A DNA stretch of 64,000 nucleotides from Lamellibrachia columna (GCA_963662155.1 OY759263.1:19661864-19725863), one strand, 5' to 3'. Shown: positions 1 to 20,155, numbered from the stretch's first letter. A program made the numbers and translations. The notes: generated by a model not told the origin, from the sequence alone.

Positions 1-30
1 CTTCCTTTTATACAGGGGTGAGACTAGTTT

Positions 31-1593
31 TTGCATTCCTGCACCGCATGGCTGTTATCCCTTTCCACTGCTCCCTATTGGCATCCTGCACCGCATGGCT
101 GTTATCCCTTTCCACTGCTCCCTATTGGCATCCTGCACCGCATGGCTGTTATCCCTTTCCGCTGCTCCCTATTGGCATCCTGCACCGCATGGCTGTTATC
201 CCTTTCTGCTGCTCCCTATTAGCATCCTGCACCGCATGGCTGTTACCCCTTTCCGCTGCTCCCTATTGGCATCCTGCACCGCATGGCTGTTACCCCTTTC
301 CGCTGCTCCCTATTAGCATCCTGCAGCGCATGGCTGTTACCCCTTTCCACTGCTCCCTATTAGCATCCTGCACCGCATGGCTGTTACCCCTTTCCGCTGC
401 TCCCTATTGGCATCCTGCACCGCATGGTTGTTATCCCTTTCCGCTGCTCCCTATTGGCATCCAGCACCGCATGGCTGTTACCCCTTTCCGCTGCTCCCTA
501 TTAGCATCCTGCACCGCATGGCTGTTATCCCTTTCCGCTGCTCCCTATTGGCATCCTGCACCGCATGGCTGTTATCCCTTTCCGCTGCTCCCTATTGGCA
601 TCCTGCACCGCATGGCTGTTACCCCTTTCCACTGCTCCCTATTAGCATCCTGCACCGCATGGCTGTTATCCCTTTCCGCTGCTCCCTATTGGCATCCTGC
701 ACCGCATGGCTGTTACCCCTTTCCGCTGCTCCCTATTAGCATCCTGCACCGCATGGCTGTTATCCCTTTCCGCTGCTCCCTATTGGCATCCTGCACCGCA
801 TGGCTGTTATCCCTTTCCGCTGCTCCCTATTAGCATCCTGCACCGCATGGCTGTTATCCCTTTCCGCTGCTCCCTATTGGCATCCTGCACCGCATGGCTG
901 TTACCCCTTTCCACTGCTCCCTATTAGCATCCTGCACCGCATGGCTGTTATCCCTTTCCGCTGCTCCCTATTGGCATCCTGCACCGCATGGCTGTTATCC
1001 CTTTCCGCTGCTCCCTATTAGCATCCTGCACCGCATGGCTGTTATCCCTTTCCGCTGCTCCCTATTGGCATCCTGCACCGCATGGCTGTTATCCCTTTCC
1101 GCTGCTCCCTATTGGCATCCTGCACCGCATGGCTGTTACCCCTTTCCGCTGCTCCCTATTGGCATCCTGCACCGCATGGCTGTTACCCCTTTCCGCTGCT
1201 CCCTATTGGCATCCTGCACCGCATGGCTGTTACCCCTTTCCGCTGCTCCCTATTGGCATCCTGCACCGCATGGCTGTTACCCCTTTCCGCTGCTCCCTAT
1301 TGGCATCCTGCACCGCATGGCTGTTACCCCTTTCCGCTGCTCCCTATTGGCATCCTGCACCGCATGGCTGTTACCCCTTTCCGCTGCTCCCTATTGGCAT
1401 CCTGCACCGCATGGCTGTTACCCCTTTCCGCTGCTCCCTATTGGTATCCTGCACCGCATGGCTGTTACCCCTTTCCGCTGCTCCCTATTGGCATCCTGCA
1501 CCGCATGGCTGTTGCCCCTTTCCGCTGCTCCCTATTGGTATCCTGCACCGCATGGCTGTTACCCCTTTCCACTGCTCCCTATTGGCATCCACC
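31..1593. repeat. 47-bp minisatellite, 33 copies
   Basis: The unit begins CACCGCATGGCTGTTACC and is 47 bp. The ATG inside it recurs at 48 and at 1552, exactly 32 units apart. Copies differ at a few fixed sites: GTTATCCC/GTTACCCC, CCGCTG/CCACTG and TATTGG/TATTAG. The left two thirds mixes these variants. Copies from about 1130 onward are nearly homogeneous (ACCCC, TTGG), which suggests recent local expansion or gene conversion. Because 47 is not a multiple of 3 and no frame of the unit has a stop except the TTAG variant, long open frames arise in all three plus frames. I read them as a by-product of the repeat, not as a gene. Confidence 0.97.
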
Positions 1594-1930
1594 TCCGCTT
1601 TTTTACACCCCTCTTAACGCAGCCTTCCCATCTTAATTTCCTGCATGTAACTATTACAAACAAACTTATTGTGTATTCCACAACAACTGGAATGTATATT
1701 AATAGTCGTATATATACACGTGTTATATCGCCCCTGAACATAGTTTCAATTTCTCCACGCCATGCAAGTGGGCCTTTCTAGATGGATATCGTGGACCATG
1801 TACCGCCGAGTTATCTTCTTGTGACAAACACATACTGCAAACAAACAGGAAACACCCTGGATGATGCAAATAAGGACAATAATGTGTTGCATGTTGTGTG
1901 CACAAAGGTAAATTATCTATGTCAGCATCA

Positions 1931-2036
1931 CATACGACTAGAGTGTATGAAACATGACATACAACTAGAGTGTATGAAACATGACATACGACTAGAGTGT
2001 ATGAAACATGACATACGACTAGAGTGTATGAAACAT
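1931..2036. repeat. 27-bp tandem repeat, 4 copies
   Basis: The unit starts CATACGACTAGAGTGTATGA and is 27 bp (9 codons). The four copies are nearly identical; the second has CATACAACTAG and the last is truncated. The in-frame reading is IRLECMKHD repeated, but nothing around it supports a coding exon. Confidence 0.9.
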
Positions 2037-2089
2037 CGGATATGGCACCAGCTAGATTACCACATAGTCTAAGGATATGTTACGAATTG

Positions 2090-2215
2090 TTGGCTCGCTA
2101 GCTGGCGGGCTGGTTTGCTGGCTGACTGATTGGATGGCTGGCAGGCAGACTGGTTGGCTGATTGGCTGGCTGGATGGTTGGATGGCTGGTTTGTTAGCTG
2201 GTTAGGTGCTATCTG
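2090..2215. repeat. Degenerate (TGGC/TGGT)n low-complexity tract
   Basis: Imperfect runs of GGCTGGCTGG-like tetranucleotides with TTGG variants. This looks like an old tetranucleotide microsatellite. Confidence 0.75.
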
Positions 2216-2315
2216 GTTGTACAGTTGGTTGTCGATTAGCTGAGTGGCAATGTTGGTTGTCTAAGTCAGTGGAATGGATTGATGACGGTTTGAGAAGCAG
2301 GGTACAATAAAGGGC

Positions 2316-2429
2316 GGGACTGGGCGAGCGGTGAGGTTGACGTAAGGAGGCGTGTGACTGGGCGAGCGGTGAGGTTGACGCAAGGAGGCGTGGGACTGGG
2401 CGAGCGGTGAGGTTGACGTAAGGAGGTGC
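2316..2429. repeat. 38-bp tandem repeat, 3 copies
   Basis: ACTGGGCGAGCGGTGAGG recurs at 2319, 2357 and 2395, exactly 38 bp apart, with only single-base differences. Confidence 0.9.
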
Positions 2430-2883
2430 AAACAAAAGAAAATATATTATACTGGCAATGGCATGAGGCGAGGCCGCAACGAGGTAGAACACGGGGAAGA
2501 CCAATGGAAAGACCACGAGAAGACCACGGGCAAGACCACGGTGAATACAAGGGAAGACCACGGTGAATACAAGGGAAGACCACTGTGGTAGACACGGAGG
2601 GAAATTGTAACAGGAATATCGGTTGACGAACATAAGGAGGAGTGGTAAGGAAGGGAATGCTGAGAAGGATGAAGACTTATAGAGGAGGGGTGGGGTAGAG
2701 TGGACGGCTCAATGAGTGAATATATTACTGAATGAGAAACAGCGAGTCAATCAGAATACACGTGTGAGAGAGACGAATACACGATTGAACGAGTATACAT
2801 TAATGCATGTGTGGACGTGTACATATGTATATGTGTGCAAGTATGCGTGGGGTAGCAGCAGCAACAACAGCAGTCCCAATGAT

Positions 2884-3051
<168 letters not shown>

Positions 3052-3318
3052 ATAGTGGTGATTTACAATAATTCGGTGACCCAGAATAACCAGGTGTTGT
3101 TAGCCACTGGTCAATAATTAACGAGGACAGCAATATACTATTCACGACGGTGGTTTACAGGATGCGACGACACCAGTGAATTAGTTTAATTAATGGGTGT
3201 CAATAGCTTCATTGGCGAGGAATACCACTGGTTCTAGACGCGCCTCCATCCGGATCGCTTGTTGTACATTGAAAGGTGCATCTTTGTTACAATGCGGCCA
3301 ACTTAATAATAGTGGGAA

Positions 3319-3321
3319 ACA

Positions 3322-3373
<52 letters not shown>

Positions 3374-3381
3374 CACACGCA
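3319..3381. repeat. (ACGC)n then (AC)n microsatellite
   Basis: About ten ACGC units are followed by AC dinucleotides. The same ACGC/GTGC motif recurs at 14973 and 22907. Confidence 0.95.
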
Positions 3382-4866
3382 CATGTCATTGCATCTCCGT
3401 TAATATTTGCCACTTATAATTTTATTATACATTATATTATGTTATTATTGTTATTCTGTACATTAATACGACAAAGAAATTATGCAACGAAGTTGTTGAA
3501 GGAACTCTAACAATGACTTTGTCGCTTCATAAAACTTGTATATGCCTTACAATTTCGGTTAAGAGTACGACTACAACTATGCTTAAAAGAACTATTGATT
3601 TACAACAAGTTATAGCATGAATACAATCTCTCTACACGGAGTGACTGCAACTAAAGTTTGGCAACGTAATGGCATCGTGAAGCTAATTAATTGTCGTGTT
3701 GACGCAAGCTTGACCCAGTAAATCAAAGGGTAAACATGCGTTCTCGGTGGGTTCTCACGTTTGAGTACCACCCAACAGTGTTGTCAATTGTCCTGTCCTC
3801 CCGCTGGGAAGCAGATGCGGTCAATGAGATGACCGGCACAGTTCATTCTTCAGGCTAGCAATGTCCTGAAACGTTTGGTCATCGAAAGGACAAAGTTCGT
3901 GTGATTCGCATATCGAGAAGAAAATCACGGTAGAAAAACGGACGCTGTCCATCCATATCAAAAGCCCACTGATAGCGCCCCTCGACAATTTCACACTGAC
4001 CACTGACCGGTAGTAGCGTCTGGACTTTGAATTAATTTAGTATTTCGCCAGAGCGAACGCCTTTGGTTGCAACAAACCGTCAACGGTGCATGAGAAGACG
4101 GTTGATCTGTACAAGCGACGCATTAAGAGAGGCAGCAATGAAGCGATTACGAATTTACACCCCTGTTAGCATAAACGACAAAAAAGTTTCTATATATTTC
4201 GACCGGCTAACATGTACCACTACCTGGGTTATGGGCAAACGTAATTGTTCGCATATACGTGGATATAAATTGAGATAACCGACGTAGTTAGTTGTATGGC
4301 TGCATGACTGTGTCTGTCACAAATGCTTTACAAAGCTGAGAGGTTGATCTTTACCGACCGGTTTTCTTTCTCTGCCTTCTATGATATTATGTGATGGACA
4401 CTATGGATGGACTATTTGTGATATACATTAATTTTGCATTAGGATTCTCACCAGATTTTAAGGTTTTCTAAATTATTTGATTTAGTTATTTCTAAAGTAA
4501 TTTTATTTATTTATTCGGCGTTTACACATGTGTGTTTATAGTTAAATAGTATTTTATACCATGTGAATAGTATTATATACCATATCCATATAGTGGGAAT
4601 TAGCGCTTTTAAAAATGCTGTATTATCCTTATTATTCTTGGAGCGTTCATAGAAGCAGCTTCATTGTTACCAATCAAAGTCTCTGCCGACCTTCGTTTCC
4701 CTTTGTCAACACCTGGCATCATCAACATGCGATTGTTTTCAAGTAGCAAGATATTTTGTACAGCAACATTTCAAAATCAACCAACTTCTTCTTTATTCAG
4801 TGTCCAACTGTATACAGTCCACCAGTGCCACTTGGTAACATAACTGAAATGGACAATTACTTGCAG
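3382..4866. other. Upstream region of the lectin receptor, no exon identified
   Basis: The first lectin exon (4867) begins in phase 1, so at least one 5' exon with the signal peptide must lie here or further left. I could not find one with a convincing ATG, hydrophobic stretch and phase-1 donor. The region is otherwise unremarkable and moderately AT-rich. A minus-strand frame at 3821-4003 is short and unsupported. Confidence 0.5.
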
Positions 4867-13424
<8,558 letters not shown>

Positions 13425-13658
13425 GTACGTCACCAATAAATCTGCTGTATAAGACTAGCATCGCATACGTTTGTGGTGTAAAGTAAAGACACTGCCCTGC
13501 AATGTACACGTACTGCATGATCTTGCCACTGCGTTGCTTGATATTTTGCGGAGAATTCGCAGTCTTTGTGACAACGTTTTGTCAGTTCTGTGATGATATT
13601 GCATGCTGGTGAGATTGCGCAGCCTGGGTTTATGTTTACGCTTACCAACGCCGTTAAG

Positions 13659-13755
13659 ATGGTTCTCGTTGTATTTACGCTGCGTGTTATTGGGGTTGTT
13701 TTGCCTGCGTCTGCGCTTGTTGCTTATATTTACGACTTGTTCGTAGGAAGAAAAG
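13659..13755 (+). other. Decayed or alternative duplicate of the transmembrane exon
   Basis: The 22 bp GTTCGTAGGAAG..AAAGGTACG spanning the exon end and donor at 13408-13429 recur exactly at 13739-13760. Upstream, the sequence is also similar (GGGGTTGTTTTGCC against GGGGTCGTTATTGC). One frame gives the hydrophobic run VIGVVLPASALVAYIY. However, a one-base difference puts it out of frame with the RRKKR end, and the phases differ from the first exon. It could be a relic or a frame-altered alternative exon. Confidence 0.5.
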
Positions 13756-14130
13756 GTACGCTCCTGCCAATGTCGTCACGTAAGTCTACGTTTTTGGGCC
13801 TTAAACCCACCTCGAGGATTTTATTGCTACATTAAGACGACTACAGTCATTCTAGGACACGAACGGAGAGAACAAGTGTGATGCGTTGTTATCGCTTTAT
13901 TAAACCTATACGATTTAATAGATTTAAGATAATGTCATGTATCATATTGCAGTACATGCAGACCACTCTCCAAACAGAGCTTGACATTGTTCTTCACACG
14001 TACGACTGTATTTATGTATTGAATGTCGTGCGGCTGCTGCTTTTTAAACAACTCCCAGTCTACGGAGTGTACACAACACATCCTCGTACGTTAATGATAC
14101 GACCACAACTCCTATGTATTCAAACCTCTG

Positions 14131-14386
14131 TTTCGTGAACCCGTGTGCTTGCGCCATTGACGTTTTGTGAACCCGTGTGCTTGCGCCATTGACCTCTTGT
14201 GAACCCGTGTGCTTGCGCCATTGACGGTTTGTGAACCCGTATGCTTGCGCCATTGACGTTTTGTGAACCCGTATGCTTGCGCCATTGACGTTTTGTGAAC
14301 CCGTATGCTTGCGGCATTGACGTTTTGTGAACCCGTATGCTTGCGCCATTGACGTTTTGTGAACCCGTATGCTTGCGCCATTGACG
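14131..14386. repeat. 32-bp minisatellite, 8 copies
   Basis: The unit is TTTTGTGAACCCGTATGCTT... and 32 bp. The first three copies read CCCGTGTGC and the last five CCCGTATGC, so the array has two sub-blocks. One copy has GCGGCATTG. Minus-strand frames are open through it, again a by-product. Confidence 0.95.
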
Positions 14387-14972
14387 TGGACTATTGAGTG
14401 GTGGTTATTTATCATTCGGGTTCAATGCTTTATCGTAATTATCAAGAACCTTTTAAGCATTTCGTTCAAACAGTTTTTAAGAGATGTCAAAACATGTGAG
14501 GTTGACATATTGATCGGCTGACTCACACACTAAGTAATTTGATGTTTTTACGCGGAATTATTTTCTTTGAAATAAAGGTTATGTCCTGTTTTGGGAAATA
14601 AGTCAATATTTTGTTGGGGCGCGCAGAGGACAGAAAAGTCGCATAAAAAAGCACCTGTGGCAGAGACGAGTTGGCGGGGCAGACCGGAACGGGAACCGAG
14701 CCTCTGTTGGGATTGTGCATGCAGACGAACCGGGTCGACTGTGTACATGCCACGGCATTACTTACAGATAACCCGTGATTACGCTTACTGTGTCACGTTC
14801 AACCAGTATGACTTAAGTATGACTTAAGTATGACTTAAGCAAAACTGCCGGGTTGTGAAATCAAATACAAAATACAGAAACAAAAGGTTCTGCTGCTCGT
14901 GACACAAAGGGACACTGTGTATGTGCATACTTAGGCGGCAATCGGACGGCAACATATGGGTCATATTTACTG

Positions 14973-14976
14973 CACA

Positions 14977-15012
<36 letters not shown>

Positions 15013-15017
15013 CACAC
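14973..15017. repeat. (ACGC)n microsatellite
   Basis: About ten ACGC units ending in ACACAC. Confidence 0.95.
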
Positions 15018-15315
15018 ATTTTACAGATGGCCAAACGGTCAACCTCTTTCAGATTACCCTTGTCTTGGAGACCGGCTTTAACGCTGTACATTCTTATCTA
15101 CTTTTATACTATTATTTATCTTTTGTACATGTCGTGCTTGTGTCTACCACTATGTTGTTTGTGTTTGTGTTTTGCTTAAACGCTATGCAATTCATGATTA
15201 ATTTAATGTTATCATCCATAACGATTGCACTAAACGCTTGCCTATTTTTGCAATTGCTACGTTTGTGCTTGTGCCACGTGTTTGCGTTGCTTATGGTATA
15301 TGTAGCCGTTACTGC

Positions 15316-15482
15316 CAGTGGCGTATTTAGTGTGTGTTGGGTGGGGGGGGGGGGGGTGAGTCGTGCTCCCCTTTCAATAAAATGCTTCAATATTTTCGTA
15401 TGTAATATGTTGCGCCAGTATGGTAAATTAGTGGGTGACTAACTTTGTCACCCCACCCTCTGAGACCCTAGATACGCCATTG
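15316..15482. mobile_element. Short non-autonomous TIR element (MITE-like)
   Basis: The left end CAGTGGCGTATTTAG and the right end CTAGATACGCCATTG are inverted repeats (CAGTGGCGTATTTAG against CAATGGCGTATCTAG). The similarity continues inward, with GGGTGGGG facing CCCCACCC. Total about 167 bp, no coding capacity. A target-site duplication is not obvious, so the superfamily is open. Confidence 0.7.
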
Positions 15483-15827
15483 CTCACAGCCACGGTTGTC
15501 AGGTGCGCCTTGTGTGTTCCAGCACGTTGCACGCACTCACGCATGTCCTGTTCATATGTCTTGTGTAACTGCACGTGTATAACGACACCATTGCACGCAG
15601 GTGGCGGCGGTGGCGATTCACAGACATCCCGCACACCAATGACTGTCCCGTAACGTGAGTCATTCGCTTCGGCGTTGTAACGTCGATGTTGGGTCGCGGT
15701 CTGACGTAGAAACAATGGTTCCGGTTTAGTGCCGCATTGACGCTTTCTAATAACGTGAAGATGGATTGTGGGATTGGCTTTAGCGTAGTGATTATGCGTA
15801 AAAAAAGGTATGATAGTTTTTGGTGCA

Positions 15828-15961
15828 TTTCAACGGCCGTATGGCAACGACACAGCGCACACCATTGCTTGACAGCCTGCATGTGCATGCTCCATTTCAA
15901 CGGCCGTATGGCAACGACACAGCGCACACCATTGCTTGACAGCCTGCATGTGCATGCTCCA
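15828..15961. repeat. 67-bp direct duplication
   Basis: TTTCAACGGCCGTATGGCAA and the following sequence recur exactly 67 bp later. The two copies are virtually identical, indicating a recent tandem duplication. Confidence 0.93.
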
Positions 15962-16282
15962 TTTCGTCATCTAGCAGTAGGTGACAAGACCGTGCTTTCT
16001 ACAGCGACGTCCCTACGGAGTTCTAGAAGCATCATGGTCTTGTTTTTGTTTCGTGATATATGAATGAAACTGAATATTCAGTGACACAAGTATCGATTCC
16101 TTAGAGTGAGAAGTGTATGTGATGGTGTGTTTTCTTGCTGATATATTAGACCTTTGGTTTGTTCAAAACGTATATCAAAACTTATCTCAAAACGTATGGC
16201 TTATAAGTTGAACTTGATACCAGCCGTAATGCAGTTTCAGCTATACGTTTGAAGCAATGAACTTGTTCGTTAAGCGCTCGTG

Positions 16283-16455
16283 GGGGGGGGGCGGGTGGTA
16301 GGAGGTGGGAAGTTAGTCCTATCCATTGGTGGGAGGTTGATCTCAAAAATAAGTGGGAGGTGGTTTCTCACAATTGATGCGAGGTTGCCCCCCCCAAAAA
16401 AAAATAGTCGGATTGAGATTGTCATGCATGAGTGATTTTCCACCAGCGGGGGTGT
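16283..16455 (+). repeat. Interspersed GGGAGGTT repeat, copy 1
   Basis: A series of GTGGGAGGTTG / GTGGGAGGTGG phrases about 30-40 bp apart, starting after a G run and ending in a C run. The reverse complement of 21514-21657 carries the same phrases in the same order (including GTCCTA.. and TTGGTGGGAGGTTG), so this is a dispersed repeat family. Confidence 0.65.
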
Positions 16456-17617
16456 CGGCTCGTTCTTAAACGACATTAAAATAACTGGTTATTTCCTTGT
16501 CCTGTTAAGTTGTAGCTGTTCTTAGATATCTTCGCACGTAAAACTTAAGCAGGTCGTCTTTGAAATAACGTCTAAAGATGACGTCTAAAGATGACAGGTA
16601 GCGCAGTGATTAATGAAGGCCATGCTATCCGTCAGACCGTCGCCACTTACTGGTGTGATGTAGGGCACTCACGATTTTACCACTGCCACAACTTTCATTT
16701 CATGTGCAGATTCTGCACATCGACATTTCGTTTGGCAAACCCCTAAGTTTTGTCAATAAATCTCTCAATTTCAGTTGAATACAATTGTTAATTGTGTTTG
16801 CGTTGAAAATGTTTATAGGAACAAAACAACAAACTGTGCTATGTACACTCAAATACACAGTTGCAATGGTGCAGCAAGTCGTATAAAGCACTCGCATTGC
16901 CCGGCCAACATGCTCACTGTCCATTTTGAATGTATAATCAAGTTGTGGCAGTGGTTATATGCTGATTGGCGCCACTGTCGGGGAGTTTGTCTACCCGTGT
17001 GTACACATCCGTATCTCTGTGCTAACCTGTGGATAACAGGTAACCGGCAATTCAGCTGACGTCAGTGCCTATAAGTTACGGAACTAGCGATACGCATAGA
17101 GAAAACGTATAGCTGAAACTGTCAAGTATATACATAACTGGCTGACTTAAGTGAAATTAACAACGTCGCTCACGATGGTCGCTTTGGTTACGTTGTTAGC
17201 TGTGGCGTTGTCGTGTAAATATGCACCTTGTGCAAATCCCGCAATCTTTACCTTCATGTTGCTAACCATGCTAACGTTTGCTCTTAATAATTAATGTGGA
17301 GTTTCAACATTCAAATGCAGTCGGAAAGCATTTGGAGTTTGCTGATTCGGTAACTGGTGTGTTTTGGTATGCTGCAATCGACTGAATTTCGAGCAAGCAC
17401 TAAAAACCGAAAACTAATTGGCATGAATTACCAAAAGAACAGTGTGTGTGTATGATTCAGCACATGACAAGCTCATTAAAGTCAAGTTGCAAACCTACCA
17501 ATGTTGACCGCAATGCAGAATGGATTACACACGTTTTTAGGAACACGGGGACGGTGATGCGTGTCGACCTGCTCTCTTCTGACGTCCTTGTATGTCTGTG
17601 TATTGTATGTCAGGCTG

Positions 17618-17905
17618 GCGCGGTAGTTCAGTTGGTGTTGGGCACGTCTCGTGACCAGGAGGAACAGCGCCTGTCCAGCGGGCAACCCAGGCGTTTCATA
17701 ACAATTTGGTACAAATTATCGTCTCGCCTAGCGCATGTCATACGGGGCATAGGAAGTCTTTCAGATGAGATACTAAACGCGGTAGGTCACTTCTACCTGG
17801 TGTCTATGCCACGGGAAGTAAAATGGACGGAACAAAGATGGTCATGCTGAACTTTGGATCAGATAGTTGCAACAAAGTGCGCTATCTGTCTCTACGATAC
17901 TCGTT
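17618..17905 (+). mobile_element. tRNA-derived SINE-like element
   Basis: It starts GCGCGGTAGTTCAGTTGGTG, which resembles a tRNA 5' part with an A box (TAGTTCAGTTGG). It runs into a non-tRNA body with GATGAGATACTAAACG and GGACGGAACAAAGATGGTC. A clear B box is not visible and no true tRNA cloverleaf can be drawn. The call rests on the tRNA-like head plus the body style, so confidence is modest. Confidence 0.45.
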
Positions 17906-18204
17906 AGATAGCGGATTCACCGGCGGTGTCTTTCCAGTTGATCACATTTATTGACATAAATGCCTAAATAAAGAGTAAAATTATACTCAACTAATAATTC
18001 TAGGATGACATGTTACTAAATAGTGTGTCTACATAATACGATGTATTATTGACATCAGCTTGTTACGTAGCCATGAATGTTTTAATGTATAGCTCTGGTC
18101 CTGGTGGTTGGTCGGTTGCAGGGAAACGCTGTCCCTGTCCACACAAATGTCTCTGTGTGAACAATTGTTGTACTGTCTAAAGGAACTAACGTTGTGTAGT
18201 CTTA

Positions 18205-18285
18205 GGAGTGATCTCAAAACATCGACGCTAAATGAAATAGCTGCTACACCTCCCACCTCGAACATCAATGTTTTGAGATCACCCC
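18205..18285. repeat. Inverted repeat, 18-bp stem
   Basis: AGTGATCTCAAAACATCGA pairs with TCAATGTTTTGAGATCACC about 40 bp later with one mismatch. It could form a hairpin. Confidence 0.8.
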
Positions 18286-18321
18286 TGAGCTTGGTTTCCA
18301 TCGGATCTGAAATACTAGCGT

Positions 18322-18393
18322 AATAGCTACCCTGCATGCAAACGTAATAGCTACCCTGCATGCAAACGTAATAGCAACCCTGCATGCAAACGA
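18322..18393. repeat. 24-bp tandem repeat, 3 copies
   Basis: TAATAGCTACCCTGCATGCA.. is repeated three times; the third has TAATAGCAACCC. Confidence 0.9.
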
Positions 18394-18732
18394 ACAACAT
18401 CTACACAACGTGTCTGTATGTGATTGGCTAATACTAGGTTTCCGTGCCCGATATTATCAAATAACTCCGATAAATGGGTGATGCCCATAACAAATAACAG
18501 CATCATTAACTAATAGTATAGGTACTAATATAACAATCCGCAAGACGGCTATAATCACTACGAATGTTTGGTATATATGCGTGTGTAGGCGCTCGACCTG
18601 CACAAAGTTGATATATGTCTGAGACTGCCAGAACGCTTGAGTAATACTGATGGTTGCGTGGATAGAAATTATACAACTGTTTTTTTTTCAGTCGAACAAA
18701 TATATCTCATGTGTCTGATTTGCAACGATGGC

Positions 18733-18802
18733 TTGTATTAGGTGTACGTTACAGCTTGTATTAGGTGTAAGTTACAGCTTTTGTTAGGTGTACATTACAA
18801 CT
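18733..18802. repeat. 23-bp tandem repeat, 3 copies
   Basis: CTTGTATTAGGTGTACGTTA is repeated with drift (GTAAGTTA, GTACATTA). Confidence 0.85.
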
Positions 18803-18841
18803 TGTACATCAGTGTCACTTTTATTTGTTTTTGTCTCGCAG

Positions 18842-18869
18842 TATCCGTTCGGACGTGGGGGAATACTAA
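18842..18869 (+). CDS. Candidate short terminal exon of the receptor (cytoplasmic tail)
   Basis: A strong acceptor with the pyrimidine-rich tract TTTGTTTTTGTCTCGCAG precedes 18842. The transmembrane exon ends in phase 2, and joining it here completes a Ser codon and gives IRSDVGEY then TAA. That would make a 13-residue tail after the membrane helix. The splice is phase-correct and the acceptor good, but a nine-codon exon can arise by chance and the intron would be 5.4 kb. Confidence 0.35.
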
Positions 18870-19786
18870 GACGCGATTTCCAATTTGAACACAGCAACAT
18901 ATATTGATATTCCCTTATTTGCATCATACACGAGAAGACGAGGACGATTGTGTCCATACATTTCTGGTTACGCAACTGACATTGTGCTACATAAAGTTTG
19001 CTGCATTCGCAACCACGCGATTCAGTCTCAGAGTGGTATATCAGAGAAACTGCCACAGGCTACACGATCCAAGAACGAAACGGCGTCATACACCGAAACG
19101 ATCACAAATTGTGATTATTGACCAATTGCAGACTGCTGTGTTGTGTTGGGATAAATAAATCTAACTTGCGCCGATGTATCGCTGCTCGCGTGTCAACAAG
19201 AGGCTCGATTTCTTGCTCGTTTTCCCTTCAAATTGTCCACCGTAACTCTGTAGACACTACTCCATGCAGTAATGGTTTTAAGCAGCCACGCTGGCTCATT
19301 AAAATCGAAACGCATCCACCATCAATAAATAACCGGCCATTATAAGAATTTTACGAGCTATTCATAATATGTTACGGTCCTGTATTTTTTCTTCAATAAA
19401 TAATGTTATTTACATAAAATTATGCACACCCATTTGAGATTCATACGATTGTTAACAAATACAAATGCGCACCTGCGTATACAATGCTTCAGATTCAAAT
19501 AGTCATCTTCGCACTTTTGTTTCGGCATGGGGTTGTTTTGGCAATGGTGCGCAGACGTTTCGGTATTGAGTTGAGATCGTTTGCGTTTTGGCTATTTCGG
19601 TTGCGAGATTGTTCCGGTGGTGGTGCTGAGCGTTTCTGTTAAAACTGTTTCGGTCTGGGGCGATTTCGATATGGGAGCCATTCGTGTTTAGGGCCGTTTC
19701 TGTTGGGAGAAGTGTCCATTGTTTTCACGTCATATGGCCAATCAAATCATCGCAACATTTGTCGGAGCATCGATACCTAGTCCTAG

Positions 19787-20155
19787 GCGGTGAACCTCCA
19801 GATCGCCAGGGGGACCAGCGATTATTCGTTCCCGTCGTGTTGCAGGACGACGAAATATACGCACTATGGGGGCGAGTTCTCGACCACCGCCGCTGCCGCC
19901 AGACACGACCTCTCCCAGTCGCCCTCCTCGCCTTCGAGCACGGCGTCGCACTCGAGCGACAACTCCCGCTTCAACCTCGACAACGTGACGACGCCGTGGG
20001 GAACGATGGGCAGCTGGCGCAAGTCGAACAAGAGTACCGATCGGCCGTCCATCGGTGCCGGACTTCCCAACGCCGACCAGCCGCCCAACACGCTGTTCTA
20101 CAACTGCTGGAGCATTCCCGCCGACAACAACGTGTCGTCTGCTAACACGCACTGA
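19787..20155 (+). CDS. Terminal coding exon, Ser-rich cytoplasmic-tail-like, gene uncertain
   Basis: The open frame follows TACCTAGTCCTAG and ends with TGA at 20153-20155. It has marked G/C preference at third codon positions, unlike the surrounding AT-rich DNA, which argues for real coding. The 122 codons include a Ser/Thr-rich middle (SQSPSSPSSTASHSSDNS) and end NTLFYNCWSIPADNNVSSANTH. No cysteine pattern or membrane segment is seen. It looks like the intracellular tail of a membrane protein, plausibly the lectin receptor. However, the transmembrane exon leaves in phase 2 and this one enters in phase 0, so an exon is missing between them or it belongs to another gene. Confidence 0.6.
   Translation, partial: AVNLQIARGTSDYSFPSCCRTTKYTHYGGEFSTTAAAARHDLSQSPSSPSSTASHSSDNSRFNLDNVTTPWGTMGSWRKSNKSTDRPSIGAGLPNADQPPNTLFYNCWSIPADNNVSSANTH

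Larger units (their letters stand above)
1594..2883. other. Intergenic stretch with small tandem repeats, no gene seen
   Basis: Apart from the three small tandem repeats listed separately, I see no exon with splice signals, RNA gene or mobile-element coding remnant here. The open frames are short and follow the repeats. Confidence 0.6.
13756..18841 (+). other. Large intron or 3' region of the receptor, minisatellites and mobile-element pieces only
   Basis: No well-supported exon seen. Contents are listed separately: 32-bp array, ACGC run, TIR element, 67-bp duplication, GGGAGG-type repeat, SINE-like element, small 24-bp and 23-bp repeats, and an inverted repeat. Confidence 0.5.

Noticed and set aside
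18..1781. Long open frames (up to 295 codons) with repeating PHGCYPFPLLPIGIL-type peptides
   Set aside because: They are produced by the 47-bp minisatellite in all three frames; variation between copies shows no codon pattern and no splice or start context.
3760..4020. Minus-strand lectin-like exon (frames with SICESHELCPFDDQTF)
   Set aside because: A few cysteines and aromatic residues but no CTLD core motif and no consistent splice sites.
14921..15442. 173-codon hydrophobic frame, possible membrane protein
   Set aside because: T-rich intronic DNA; it starts in an ACGC repeat and ends across a TIR element, so it is not a single evolutionary unit.
16596..16680. Second tRNA-like head (GGTAGCGCAGTGATTAA)
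   Set aside because: Too short and without a recognisable body or B box to call a SINE.
17618..17700. True tRNA gene
   Set aside because: Only the A-box half resembles a tRNA; no anticodon stem or B box could be drawn, so SINE-like is preferred.
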